Assembly (NCBI RefSeq): GCF_014084125.1
Contig: NZ_CP048405.1
Location: 2,790,001-2,854,000 of the forward strand
From: Streptacidiphilus sp. PB12-B1b
GTDB taxonomy: Bacteria > Actinomycetota > Actinomycetes > Streptomycetales > Streptomycetaceae
DNA: 64,000 nt
Direction of reading: 5' to 3'
The notes under the pieces are model-generated. The model ran no database searches and had not been told where the DNA came from. It saw nothing but the letters and a program-made list of their open reading frames with translations. A program made the translations under genes and the position numbers. Shown here piece by piece: positions 28,469-37,097 of this stretch. The first letter of the stretch is position 1, and every line of letters begins with the position of its first letter.

Positions 28469-28926
28469 CCGGGGAGCGCGGTTCTGCGGGCGATCCGCCC
28501 GGACGGTTCCGCGGCGTCCGAGTGAGGCCCGCCACAGGGCCCGAGGCGTCGACTACGCCCGATAGTTGATCCACTTCCGGCGGGTGCTGGAAGCTTCAAC
28601 CACTCCACGCCCGGGCGGAGTGCCCCGGGGCGGCGCCGCCCCGTCGCACCTGCTTATCCACAGCTCACAGGCGGCGCGCAGGAACGTCGCCGATTCTGCG
28701 GATTTCGTGGCCCGACCCGCTTTCGGGCGGGTAATCCGTCGCGTCGCACGGCTCGGCGTACGGTGTTCCACTACGGACCCCGATAGTAGACGGGGCTTTG
28801 GCCACGGCTGACCCGCCCGCTAAGAATGGCGGAGTCCCCAGCGACTGTCCGGCTCCGTGCGGCACCTGTCCCGCCGCACGGACCCAGCCGGCAGCTGCCG
28901 AGAGCCAGCCGATTGAGGTCCCTCCC
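28469..28926. other. 458-bp region upstream of the secreted transglycosylase-like gene
   Basis: No coding frame was recognised. CCCGCTTTCGGGCGGG at about 28719-28734 is a compact hairpin that could terminate the LapA gene transcript or act in the leader. The sequence just before the next gene contains several GC-rich dyads. Genes of this type in actinobacteria often carry a c-di-AMP (ydaO) riboswitch leader; I looked for its conserved core and could not recognise it here. Confidence 0.35.
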
Positions 28927-29673
28927 ATGCCCGCCCCCTCCCTGCGTGTGCGCAAGAGCACCGCCGCAGCCGTGGCCGCCGCCGCCGGTCTCGTGATTGC
29001 CGGCACCTTCGCCGTCGACTCCTCCGGCGCCGCCGACGCGGCCACCGCGACCAGCGCGTCCGCCGCCACCACGGCGCAGCCCGACGCCCTGGTGCAGTTC
29101 CAGCAGATGTCCGCCTCGGCCTCCGCGAGCGCCTCCGCCAAGGCCGCGGCCGACGCCTCGCAGATCACCGCGCAGCTCAACGCCACCAAGGACGCCGCCG
29201 CCAAGGCCGCCGCGCAGCAGGCCGCCGCCAGGAAGGCCGCCGCCGCGCAGCAGGCCGCCGAACAGAAGCAGGCCGCCGCCAGGGCCGCGTCCGCCAGGGC
29301 CGCCGCCGAGCACCAGGCCGCCGAGAAGCAGGCTGAGCACCGCGCCGCCGCCAGGAAGGCCGCCGCCGAGAAGGCCGCCACCCCCTCCGGCAGCCCCCGG
29401 CAGATCGCCGCCCAGCTGGTCCCGGCCGACCAGCTCGCCTCCTTCAGCGAGATCATCTCGCACGAGAGCGGCTGGAACCCCGAGGCCGTCAACGCCGGCT
29501 CCGGCGCCTACGGCCTGGGCCAGGCGCTGCCCGGCGACAAGATGGCCTCCATGGGATCCGACTGGCGCACCAACCCGGTCACGCAGATCAAGTGGGCGCT
29601 CGACTACATGGACAGCCGCTACGGCAGCCCCAACGCGGCCTGGTCGTTCTGGCAGGCGCACAACTGGTACTGA
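28927..29673 (+). CDS. Secreted transglycosylase-like protein with Ala-rich coiled-coil stalk
   Basis: A 248-residue protein. A signal peptide (RVRKSTAAAVAAAAGLVIAGTFAVDSSGAADA) is followed by a long Ala/Lys/Gln-rich helical stalk (about residues 55-155, repeats such as KAAAQQAAARKAAAAQQAAEQKQAAARAASARAAAEHQAA). The C-terminal lysozyme-like SLT domain has FSEIISHESGWNPEAVNAGSGAYGLGQALPGDKMASMGSDWRTNPVTQIKWALDYMDSRYGSPNAAWSFWQAHNWY. The Glu in HESGW is the expected catalytic acid. It probably cleaves or remodels peptidoglycan outside the cell. Start ATG 28927 with GAGG upstream. Confidence 0.87.
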   Translation: MPAPSLRVRKSTAAAVAAAAGLVIAGTFAVDSSGAADAATATSASAATTAQPDALVQFQQMSASASASASAKAAADASQITAQLNATKDAAAKAAAQQAAARKAAAAQQAAEQKQAAARAASARAAAEHQAAEKQAEHRAAARKAAAEKAATPSGSPRQIAAQLVPADQLASFSEIISHESGWNPEAVNAGSGAYGLGQALPGDKMASMGSDWRTNPVTQIKWALDYMDSRYGSPNAAWSFWQAHNWY

Positions 29674-29848
29674 CCCCCGCCAAGCACCCGCCGGGGCCGC
29701 CCCCGGGGCCGCCCGGGGAGCCCCCGGGAGTTGCCTCCGCCCTCTGGACAGATGACCGAGCGCGCTGCCACGATCTTGCCCACCAGTGAGACCGGGCGTC
29801 AGCAACCGCGCGCCCGCGCCGCTCCCAGGGCCAGGAGGGGGCGTCCCG

Positions 29849-31552
29849 ATGGCGACGACCGACCGCACCGCGCGCAGCTGGCACCGCTTCTACGCCGACG
29901 GTGTGCCGCACAGGATCAGCATCCCCAACATCCCCGTGACCGGGCTGCTGGACGAGGCCGCCCGGCGCCACGGGCGGCGGACCGCCCTGGTCTTCCTCGG
30001 CCGCCGCACCAGCTACCGGGCCCTGCGCGGCGCCGTCGACCGCTTCGCGGGCGGCCTGGCCGCGCTCGGGGTGGCCCGCGGCGAGCGGGTGGCGCTGGTC
30101 CTGCCCAACTGCCCGCAGTACGTCATCGCCTTCTACGCGGTGCTGCGCCTGGGCGCGATCGCCGTGCCCACCAACCCGCTGTACACCGAGTCCGAGCTGG
30201 CCCACCAGCTGAAGGACTCCGGCGCGGTCGTCGCCGTCACCTACGAGGGCGCGTTCGCCGCCGTGGACGCGGTCCGGACGCAGACCGGGCTGCGCGAGGT
30301 GGTCACCGCCTCCCTCGCCGACGCCCTGCCGCTGCGCTCCCGGCTGCTGCTGCGGCTGCCGCTGGCCCGGGCCCGCGCGCTGCGCGGGCGGCTCGCGCCC
30401 GGCCTGCCCGAGGGGGCCCGCTCGGTCCCCTTCACCGCGGTGGCGCGCGGCCGCCGGGTCGAGGCCGACGCCGCCGGGCCGGTCAGCCCGCGCACCGCGG
30501 TCGCCGTGCTGCAGTACACCGGCGGCACCACCGGCACCCCGAAGGGCGCCATGCTGACCCACCGCAACCTGGTCGCCAACGCCCACCAGGTCCGCGCCTG
30601 GTATCCGCAGCTGCGCCAGGGCCGGGAGACGCTGCTGGGGGCGCTGCCGCTGTTCCATGTCTACGGGATGACCATGTGCCTGACCGTGGCCTCGCTCGCG
30701 GGGGCGCGCACGGTGCTGCTGCCCGCCTTCGACATCGACCTGGTCACCCGCGAGCTGCGGCGGCACCGCCCCACCCTCTTCCCCGGCGTCCCGCCGATGT
30801 ACCAGGCGCTGATGGCGCAGGGCCGGGAGCGGCTGCGCGGTCTGCGCTCGGTCCGCTACTGCATCTCCGGCGCGATGCGGCTGGAGCCGCAGACCATCGA
30901 CGCGTTCCAGGAGCTGACCGGCGCCCACCTGGTCGAGGGGTACGGCCTGTCGGAGGCGTCCCCGGTGGTCCTGGCCAACCCGCTGAACGCCAACGCCCGC
31001 CCCGGCACGGTCGGCGTCCCGCTCCCCGGCACCGAGGTGCGGATCGTGCACGAGGACGACCCGGAGCGGGAGCAGCCCCCGGGCGAGGCCGGTGAGCTGG
31101 TGGTGCGCGGCCCGCAGGTCTTCGCCGGGTACTGGCACGAGCGCGAGGACAGCGCCCGGATGCTGCACGACGGCTGGCTGTTCACCGGCGACATCGCGGT
31201 GATGAGCCCGGACGGCTACGTCACGGTCATCGACCGCAAGCGCGATGTGATCATCGCCAGCGGCTTCTCGGTCTTCCCCACCGAGATCGAGGACGTGCTG
31301 CTGGCCCACCCGGCGGTCGCGGACGCGGCGGTGGTCGGCGTCCCCGACCCGTACCGGGGCGAGACCGTCAAGGCGTACGTGATCGTCCGCGAGGGGCGCG
31401 GACTGAGCGAGCGCACCCTGATCAGCTACTGCTCCGAACGGCTCGCCGCGTACAAGGTCCCCAAGATCGTGGAGTTCCGGGTGGACCCGCTGCCCCGCAA
31501 CCTGCTCGGCAAGGTGCTCCGCCGGGTGCTGCGGGACGAGCACCGCGACTGA
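29849..31552 (+). CDS. Long-chain fatty acid CoA ligase / AMP-binding synthetase
   Basis: A 567-residue ANL-superfamily enzyme that activates a carboxylic acid as acyl-AMP and then acyl-CoA. Motifs are the P-loop YTGGTTGTPKGAMLTHRN, LFHVYGMTMCLTVA, GYGLSEASPVV (A5 core), GWLFTGDIAVMSPDGYVTVIDRKRD (A7/A8) and the catalytic C-terminal lysine region NLLGKVLRRVLR. ATG 29849 with AGGAGGGGG upstream is chosen over an in-frame ATG at 29786. It is preceded by the transglycosylase gene and followed by a convergent TrmB-type regulator. Confidence 0.92.
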   Translation: MATTDRTARSWHRFYADGVPHRISIPNIPVTGLLDEAARRHGRRTALVFLGRRTSYRALRGAVDRFAGGLAALGVARGERVALVLPNCPQYVIAFYAVLRLGAIAVPTNPLYTESELAHQLKDSGAVVAVTYEGAFAAVDAVRTQTGLREVVTASLADALPLRSRLLLRLPLARARALRGRLAPGLPEGARSVPFTAVARGRRVEADAAGPVSPRTAVAVLQYTGGTTGTPKGAMLTHRNLVANAHQVRAWYPQLRQGRETLLGALPLFHVYGMTMCLTVASLAGARTVLLPAFDIDLVTRELRRHRPTLFPGVPPMYQALMAQGRERLRGLRSVRYCISGAMRLEPQTIDAFQELTGAHLVEGYGLSEASPVVLANPLNANARPGTVGVPLPGTEVRIVHEDDPEREQPPGEAGELVVRGPQVFAGYWHEREDSARMLHDGWLFTGDIAVMSPDGYVTVIDRKRDVIIASGFSVFPTEIEDVLLAHPAVADAAVVGVPDPYRGETVKAYVIVREGRGLSERTLISYCSERLAAYKVPKIVEFRVDPLPRNLLGKVLRRVLRDEHRD

Positions 31553-31570
31553 CGGCCGGGCGGGCCCGGG

Positions 31571-32491
31571 TCAGGCGTCCCCGCCCGACCCGGCCTCGGC
31601 GGCCGCCGCCGCTGCGGCCTCGGCCTCGGCCCGGCTCGCCGCCTCGGCCGCCGCGGCCTGCTCCGCCTCGCGCAGCTTCAACGCCTCCTCCAGGGTCGGG
31701 GACTCGTCCCAGACCGCGTGGAAGGCCAGCCGCAGCGCCTCGGCCAGCGAGGGGTGCCGGATCACCAATGAGGTCGTCGCCCCGGCCCGCGCCACCGGGT
31801 CGGGCATGTCGCACAGCACGGTCGAGCCGTCCGCGATGACCAGCTTCAGCGGCAGGTTCTCGGCGATCCGGATCTCCTCGCCGACGTCCACGAAGCGCCG
31901 CACCACGTCCAGGACCTCGGAATCCTCCAGCACGTCGCTGCTGTAGAGCGAGCGGATGGTGCGTCCGGCCGCGTGCAGTCTGGCGGACGCCTCGATCCCG
32001 GCGAGGTTCTCGGCCGGCGGGTTGACCCATGGCGGCCGGGAGAAGCTGAGCAGCTCGCGCTCGGCCTCGGACTGGATCCGGGCGAAGCGCTCGCTGATGT
32101 CGGCCGCGTCGCGCAGCACCTCGACGTAGTCCAGCGGGTCGGTGTGCTGCCGACCGCTGTCCCAGGTCGGCAGCAGCTCCTGGGCCAGCTCGCCGGAGAG
32201 CCGCTCCAGCCGCCCGAGGGAGCGCCGCTGCTGCTCCATCAGCCGGTGCACGGCGGTCTCCGGCGCCACCGCCGAGTAGCCCGCGACCTTCCCGGGACGC
32301 AGCACCGCGAGCTGGCGGCGGGTCAGCCCCTCCAGCACGTCGTAGACCCGCTGCCGGGGGACCTGCGCCTCGCGGGCGACCTCCGCGGCGGTGAACACGT
32401 CGCGGCGGATGAGGGCGAGGTAGACCCGCGCCTCGTAGTTGGTGAGGCCGAGCTCTTCCAGGTCCGCTGCGCGTCTGTCGTCCGTATGCAT
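31571..32491 (-). CDS. TrmB-family transcriptional regulator
   Basis: A 306-residue protein. The N-terminal winged helix (about residues 10-75) reads DLEELGLTNYEARVYLALIRRDVFTAAEVAREAQVPRQRVYDVLEGLTRRQLA, the hallmark of TrmB/sugar-specific regulators. The C-terminal half has PLDYVEVLRDAADISERFARIQSEAERELLSFSRPPW and AENLPLKLVIADGSTVLCDMPDP, a ligand domain of the phospholipase D-like TrmB type. It ends in a highly repetitive Ala/Glu helix (EAEQAAAAEAASRAEAEAAAAAAAEAGSGGDA). Start ATG 32491. Its target is not evident; the convergent acyl-CoA ligase is not in an operator-sharing position. Confidence 0.85.
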   Translation of the reverse strand: MHTDDRRAADLEELGLTNYEARVYLALIRRDVFTAAEVAREAQVPRQRVYDVLEGLTRRQLAVLRPGKVAGYSAVAPETAVHRLMEQQRRSLGRLERLSGELAQELLPTWDSGRQHTDPLDYVEVLRDAADISERFARIQSEAERELLSFSRPPWVNPPAENLAGIEASARLHAAGRTIRSLYSSDVLEDSEVLDVVRRFVDVGEEIRIAENLPLKLVIADGSTVLCDMPDPVARAGATTSLVIRHPSLAEALRLAFHAVWDESPTLEEALKLREAEQAAAAEAASRAEAEAAAAAAAEAGSGGDA

Positions 32492-32887
32492 GAAGGAACC
32501 GTAGTGGCGCAGGTCCCTGCTTTGGCAAGAGCTGTCCACAACCTGACGGAGCCGGGAGCAGGGCGGGGCAGGAGGACTTCTCCGAGGTCGCGGGCGTGAA
32601 CACCACTCGGCGGGGTGGCAGGACGGGGTTATTGTCATGAACATGAAACTAAATCGTGATCAATTCTGCACGCTCCCGACACCTTCCGGGGCCAGGCGGC
32701 GCCCCACTCTGACCGCAACCCGCGCCGCCGACCCCCGAGCCACGCCGACGTTCGCTCACAGCACACCGGCCGCCCGGCGCCGCGCCGGGGATGATCAGCC
32801 GCCGCAGCTTGATCCGCCCGCGATATCCCCGTGATCTGGATGCGCAACGATGTTCGGCCTTGCCTCTGCGATCTTGAATGGTTCACG
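32492..32887. other. Divergent intergenic region between the TrmB and lipoprotein genes
   Basis: Nearly 400 bp that must hold both divergent promoters. The patch near 32630-32665 is AT-rich for this genome and contains TCATG-AA-CATGA (32635-32646), an inverted repeat suited to a regulator site. No gene was recognised in the rest. Confidence 0.4.
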
Positions 32888-34174
32888 GTGCCCAAGCACG
32901 TCAAGCACGTCCCCCGCGCGGTCGTCGCCGCGCTCGCTCTCTCCTCCGCCCTGACCGGGCTGAGCGGATGCAGCTCCCTGTCCCTTGTGCCCGCGCAGAA
33001 GACCCTGCCCGCGGGCCGGTTGAAGAGTGAGCTGCTCACCGCGCCGATCGGGTCGAAGCCGTTCGGCCGGGGCACGCTGGCGCCGGGCGGCATCCTGACC
33101 CGGGACCAGTTCGTCGACGGGCTGTTCGACACGAGCCAGCGAGTCAGCGAGAAGGGCGACGTCGACCAGGACGGCTTCAAGTACGCCGTCCAGGCCAACT
33201 GGGATGCCTCGGACGGCACCCAGGCCGATGTCTTCCTGGTCCAGTTCGCCACCGCCGACGGAGCCCAGGACTACGTCAGCGGGGTGTCCGAGGGGACCTC
33301 GGAGCAGGAGAGCCCCAGCGAGCCCCTGTCGGCCATCCCGGGCATACCCGGCGGCGAGAGCTGGACCGCCGGTGCGATCGACAGCGCCGGCGACATCCGT
33401 CAGACGGCCTGGTACTCGGTCGGCAACATCGCCGTCGATCTGCACTTCTACGCGCCCGGGACGGCCGACACGGCGCAACTGACACAGCTCGCCAAGGACC
33501 AGTACGCCCGGCTGACCGGGAACGTCACCACGCCCTCGCCGCTTCCGTCGTCGTCCGCCACGGCGCGGCCCACGGCCCGGCAGGCCACCGCCACGGCCGC
33601 CGACCGCCGCCGGCTCCAGGGCGATCTGGTCTCCCGGCCCAGCGGTGCCCAGCCGTGGGCCTCCACCGGCAAAAACGGGCCCACGGGCGTGCTGACGCTG
33701 CAGCAGTTCGCCACCCGCTTCGCCGACCCCGCCCACCGGTCGCAGGTCATCGACGAGGAGACCGACCGGGGCTTCCAGTATGCGGTCCGGGAGAACTGGA
33801 TCGCCTCGGACGGAGTCCAGGCGGACGTCGTCCTGCTCCAGTTCTCCTCCGCCACCGGCGCGCAGAGCTTCACGCTGGGCTACCAGGGCGGTGCGGGCGA
33901 CGAGGTCGGCAGGACGGGCACGTACGCCGTCCCCGGGGCGGGCGACACCATGGCCTACGAGCACCCCGGCCTGGACAGCGACGGCAACATCTGGACCGAG
34001 GGGTACGGCGTGGTCGGCGACATCGCCGTCACCATCGACGTCTACGCCCCCGGCAAGGCCGACCGCGCAGCGGTGCAGGACGCGCTCAAGCGCCAGTACG
34101 CCGCGCTCATGGCCGACCCCACGGTCTCGTCCGCCGCAGGCGAGGCGCCCCCGTTGCCCACCCCCGGCCCCTGA
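32888..34174 (+). CDS. Lipoprotein with two copies of an uncharacterised domain
   Basis: A 428-residue protein from GTG 32888. A lipoprotein signal ends in LTGLSGCSS (lipidated Cys28). Two similar domains follow. Copy 1 (about residues 40-215) has GGILTRDQFVDGLFD...DGFKYAVQANWDASDGTQADVFLVQFATADGAQDYV. Copy 2 (about 240-410) has TGVLTLQQFATRFAD...RGFQYAVRENWIASDGVQADVVLLQFSSATGAQSFT. They are joined by a Ser/Thr/Pro/Ala linker. Both end with a D-hx-hYAPG motif (VDLHFYAPG, VTIDVYAPG). It should be anchored outside the membrane. The domain is not one I can name. The frame stays open to 32831, but the signal peptide supports the later start. Confidence 0.8.
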   Translation: MPKHVKHVPRAVVAALALSSALTGLSGCSSLSLVPAQKTLPAGRLKSELLTAPIGSKPFGRGTLAPGGILTRDQFVDGLFDTSQRVSEKGDVDQDGFKYAVQANWDASDGTQADVFLVQFATADGAQDYVSGVSEGTSEQESPSEPLSAIPGIPGGESWTAGAIDSAGDIRQTAWYSVGNIAVDLHFYAPGTADTAQLTQLAKDQYARLTGNVTTPSPLPSSSATARPTARQATATAADRRRLQGDLVSRPSGAQPWASTGKNGPTGVLTLQQFATRFADPAHRSQVIDEETDRGFQYAVRENWIASDGVQADVVLLQFSSATGAQSFTLGYQGGAGDEVGRTGTYAVPGAGDTMAYEHPGLDSDGNIWTEGYGVVGDIAVTIDVYAPGKADRAAVQDALKRQYAALMADPTVSSAAGEAPPLPTPGP

Positions 34175-34515
34175 CGGCCGGGAGCCCGCCGGGGCGCCGG
34201 CGGGCTCAGCGGGGGCCGTCCCAGGAGGTCATCGGATCTCCGCGTTCGAGCAGCCCTCGGCGGCGGGCCGGAGCACCTCGGCTGATCAACCCGCTGGTGG
34301 CCAAGCGGATCACCGCCGCGCTCCGGGGCCGGCACCGATCCTGTTGACGGCACCGCGGGCGTATCGCCGGGCGCCCGTGGGGTGCCTCCGGCGGTGGCCG
34401 TGGGCGCTTACCTGCCGTAAGGCTAGCCCTGTGCGCGGGCTGTCAGTGGCACACGGTACGGTTCCCCATGCTCGGATCCGAGCGCTGTACGCGATGCACC
34501 CTGGAGCCTGCCCCC
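34175..34515. promoter_or_regulatory. Region upstream of the DHA2 exporter, with a short dyad
   Basis: 340 bp with no recognisable gene. CTTAC-CTGCC-GTAAG at 34407-34421 is a perfect 5-bp-arm inverted repeat about 95 bp before the exporter start. It is a modest candidate for a repressor site; no regulator gene is adjacent. Confidence 0.35.
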
Positions 34516-36129
34516 ATGTCCGAGAACCCGGTCGACACCTCGGCCGAACCGACCCCCGAACCCAACCCCGCCGGGGACGCGGCCGCTGCCGCCGCCCCGG
34601 ACGGTCCCCGTTACCTGAGCCACAAGCAGATCATGGTGGTGATGGGCGGCCTGATGGCCGGCATGCTGCTCGCCGCCCTCGACCAGAGCATCGTCGGCAC
34701 CGCGCTGCCGACCATCGTCAGCCAGCTGGGCGGCATCGACAAGCTCTCCTGGGTCGTCACCGCGTACCTGCTCACCTCGACCGCCGCGACGCCGCTGTGG
34801 GGCAAGATCTCCGACCTCTACGGGCGCCGGATCATCTTCCAGACCGCGATCGTGGTCTTCCTCGTCGGCTCCGCGCTGGCCGGGCTCAGCCAGAACATGG
34901 GCGAGCTGATCGGCTTCCGCGCGCTGCAGGGCATCGGCGGCGGCGGGCTGATGTCGCTGGCGTTCGCCATCATCGGGGACGTCATCCCGCCGCGCGAGCG
35001 CGGCCGCTACATGGGCCTGATGGGCGCGGTCTTCGGGCTGGCCAGCGTCGCCGGGCCGCTGCTCGGCGGGTGGTTCACCGACAGCATCGGCTGGCGCTGG
35101 ATCTTCTACATCAACCTGCCGATCGGCATAGGCGCGTTCATCGTCTGCTCCTTCGCGCTGCGGCTGCCGGTCAACCGGCGCGAGCACTCCATCGACTACC
35201 TGGGCGCGGGGGCGATCGTGGCCGCCGTCACCAGCCTGCTGCTGTACCTGAACTGGGCCGGCACCTCCTACGGCTGGGCGTCCTGGCAGGGCCTGGCGCT
35301 GCTGCTGGGCTCGCTGCTGCTGGTGGGCGCGTTCGTGGCGATCGAGCTGCGCGCGGCCGAGCCGATCCTGCCGATGCGGCTGTTCCGGAACCCGATCTTC
35401 TCGGTCGGCAACAGCTTCGGCTTCTTCGCGGGCTTTGCGATGTTCGGCGGCATCATCTACCTGCCGCTGTACCTGCAGGCCGTCAAGGGCATGTCGGCGA
35501 TGGAGTCAGGGCTGGGCATGCTGCCGGCCATCGCCGGGATCATGACGACCTCGATCGTCTCCGGCCGGATCATGGCCAAGACCGGCAAGTACAAGATCTA
35601 CCCGATAGCCGGGGCGCTGCTGCTGATCCTGTCGCTGGTGCTGCTGAGCGGGCTGACCAACACCACGCCCTACTGGCAGGTCGCGGTGTACGCCTTCGTC
35701 TTCGGCTCGGGCCTGGGCATGACGCTGCAGACGGTGGTGACCGCGATCCAGAACTCGGTGCACTTCAGCGACATGGGCGTGGCCACGGCCTCGGCCACGT
35801 TCTTCCGGCAGATCGGCGCGTCCATCGGCACGGCGATCTTCGGCACGGTGCTGACCACGCGGATGACGCACTACATGAAGCAGGAGTTCGCGGGCGCGCC
35901 CGGCGGCGCCAAGGGCGTGGGCACCCTGGACGTCAACAACATCCAGGCCATCCACAAGCTGCCGCAGCCGGTCAAGGAACACGTCACGGCGGCCTTCGCG
36001 CACGCCATCGGCGACCTCTTCCTGGCCGGTACGCCGTTCATCGTGGTCGCGCTGGTGCTGGCCTTCGTGCTGAAGGAGAAGAAGCTGGCCTCGATGGAGG
36101 GCGCGGAGGCGGCCGTGCCCGCCCACTGA
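34516..36129 (+). CDS. MFS multidrug exporter, DHA2 family (14 TM)
   Basis: A 537-residue transporter with 14 predicted membrane helices. DHA2/EmrB motifs are LDQSIVGTALPTIVSQLGGIDKLSWVVTAYLLTSTAATPLWGKISDLYGRR (motif D1 then motif A), RALQGIGGGGLMSLAFAIIGDVIPPRERG (motif B) and GLASVAGPLLGGWFTDSIGWRWIFYINLPIG (motif C, an antiporter signature). Start ATG 34516; the ATG at 34468 would only add a non-hydrophobic stretch. Proton-driven export of drugs or secondary metabolites is inferred from the family; the substrate is unknown. Its stop lies 10 nt from the end of the convergent gene on the right. Confidence 0.92.
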   Translation: MSENPVDTSAEPTPEPNPAGDAAAAAAPDGPRYLSHKQIMVVMGGLMAGMLLAALDQSIVGTALPTIVSQLGGIDKLSWVVTAYLLTSTAATPLWGKISDLYGRRIIFQTAIVVFLVGSALAGLSQNMGELIGFRALQGIGGGGLMSLAFAIIGDVIPPRERGRYMGLMGAVFGLASVAGPLLGGWFTDSIGWRWIFYINLPIGIGAFIVCSFALRLPVNRREHSIDYLGAGAIVAAVTSLLLYLNWAGTSYGWASWQGLALLLGSLLLVGAFVAIELRAAEPILPMRLFRNPIFSVGNSFGFFAGFAMFGGIIYLPLYLQAVKGMSAMESGLGMLPAIAGIMTTSIVSGRIMAKTGKYKIYPIAGALLLILSLVLLSGLTNTTPYWQVAVYAFVFGSGLGMTLQTVVTAIQNSVHFSDMGVATASATFFRQIGASIGTAIFGTVLTTRMTHYMKQEFAGAPGGAKGVGTLDVNNIQAIHKLPQPVKEHVTAAFAHAIGDLFLAGTPFIVVALVLAFVLKEKKLASMEGAEAAVPAH

Positions 36130-36139
36130 GCCCGCGCGG

Positions 36140-36913
36140 TCAGCTGGACGCGCGGGCCATCCGGTCCAGGGCGTGGAGCAGGGCGGGCAGCTCCGGTCCG
36201 CGCCCGACCGGCAGGATCTCGTGCGGCTTGTCGTCCAGCAGCACCAGGGCGATGTCGTCGGTGCGGGCGGCCAGGCTCCAGCCGGGGCCGTCCGCCCGGA
36301 CCAGCCGCGCGCCGTCCGTGGCGGGCCGGGAGCGGACCCGTCCGGCGGGCGGGGGCGTGCGGGTGTACTCGCGCGCCTCGGCCAGGACGGTGGCCACCCG
36401 GCTCTCGGGCGCGGGCGGGGCGCTCTCGTCGAAGGTGACGGTGTCGGTGACCTGCTTGCGCCAGGCGGCCCACTGGGCGGCGATCTCGTCCGCGCCCAGC
36501 CGGCGCTGCGCCGGCCCCCACGCGTCCGGCGCCGGCGGGCACAGCAGCGGGCGGTCGCCGTCGGAGTCGGCGGGGTCGTGCGGCTCGGGCAGTCCGGGGG
36601 TGCTCACCGACAGGGCCAGAGGCCAGCCGGGGACGGAGTCCACCACGGTCCGGTCGGGCGGGGTGAGGTCGTAGGGCATGCCGCAGTCCCAGGCCGCGAT
36701 GGCGCAGCCGACCAGCGCGGCGTCGTCGGAGACGACCGTCCAGCGGGCGCCGTCGGCGTCCTGGCCGAACAGCAGGCCGTAGCCGTCGGCCCAGGGCTCC
36801 AGGCCGAGCGCCTCGCAGGCGTCGGGGTAGTCGTCCCCGAGGACGCTGGGAAACTGCCCGGGGGTCAGCAGCAGCGCGCTGAGCACGTAGAACGCGCCGT
36901 CGTCGTCGGCCAT
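36140..36913 (-). CDS. Hypothetical protein, streptomycete type
   Basis: A 257-residue acidic protein beginning MADDDGAFYVLSALLLTPGQFPSVLGDDYPDACEALGLEPWADGYGLLFGQ. It has no signal peptide, membrane helix or recognised catalytic motif. The Trp-rich middle (WAAWRKQVTDTVTF) and the end (ALVLLDDKPHEILPVGRGPELPALLHALDRMA) look globular, so it is probably a soluble protein. Codon bias is normal. Start ATG 36913. It lies downstream of hpnH on the same strand, but a strong hairpin separates them, so it is probably not part of that unit. Confidence 0.7.
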   Translation of the reverse strand: MADDDGAFYVLSALLLTPGQFPSVLGDDYPDACEALGLEPWADGYGLLFGQDADGARWTVVSDDAALVGCAIAAWDCGMPYDLTPPDRTVVDSVPGWPLALSVSTPGLPEPHDPADSDGDRPLLCPPAPDAWGPAQRRLGADEIAAQWAAWRKQVTDTVTFDESAPPAPESRVATVLAEAREYTRTPPPAGRVRSRPATDGARLVRADGPGWSLAARTDDIALVLLDDKPHEILPVGRGPELPALLHALDRMARASS

Positions 36914-37035
36914 GGCGCCCCGCCCCTTCGTGAGTCGGTCCTCCGTGGGCGAGTGGGCCCGTCGAGGTCGACACATCGTAGTGACGGCGCGGCTGGATGT
37001 ACCAGTGGTGGACGAACCAAAGACCGGCCCGCGCG

Positions 37036-37080
37036 CCGCCGCCCCCGGAGCGGTGCGGTGTGCGCGCTCCGGGGCGGCGG
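37036..37080 (-). terminator. Hairpin terminator after hpnH
   Basis: Arms CCGCCGCCCCCGGAGCG (37036-37052) and CGCTCCGGGGCGGCGG (37065-37080) pair over 16 bp with one bulged C and a 12-nt loop. The hairpin begins 18 nt beyond the hpnH stop. No T tract is present. Confidence 0.65.
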
Positions 37081-37097
37081 TCGGGACCGGCCGGGCC

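Noticed and set aside
28700..28926. Possible c-di-AMP (ydaO) riboswitch before the secreted transglycosylase-like gene
   Set aside because: Such leaders are common at this position in actinobacteria, but the conserved core could not be recognised by eye. A covariance-model search would decide.
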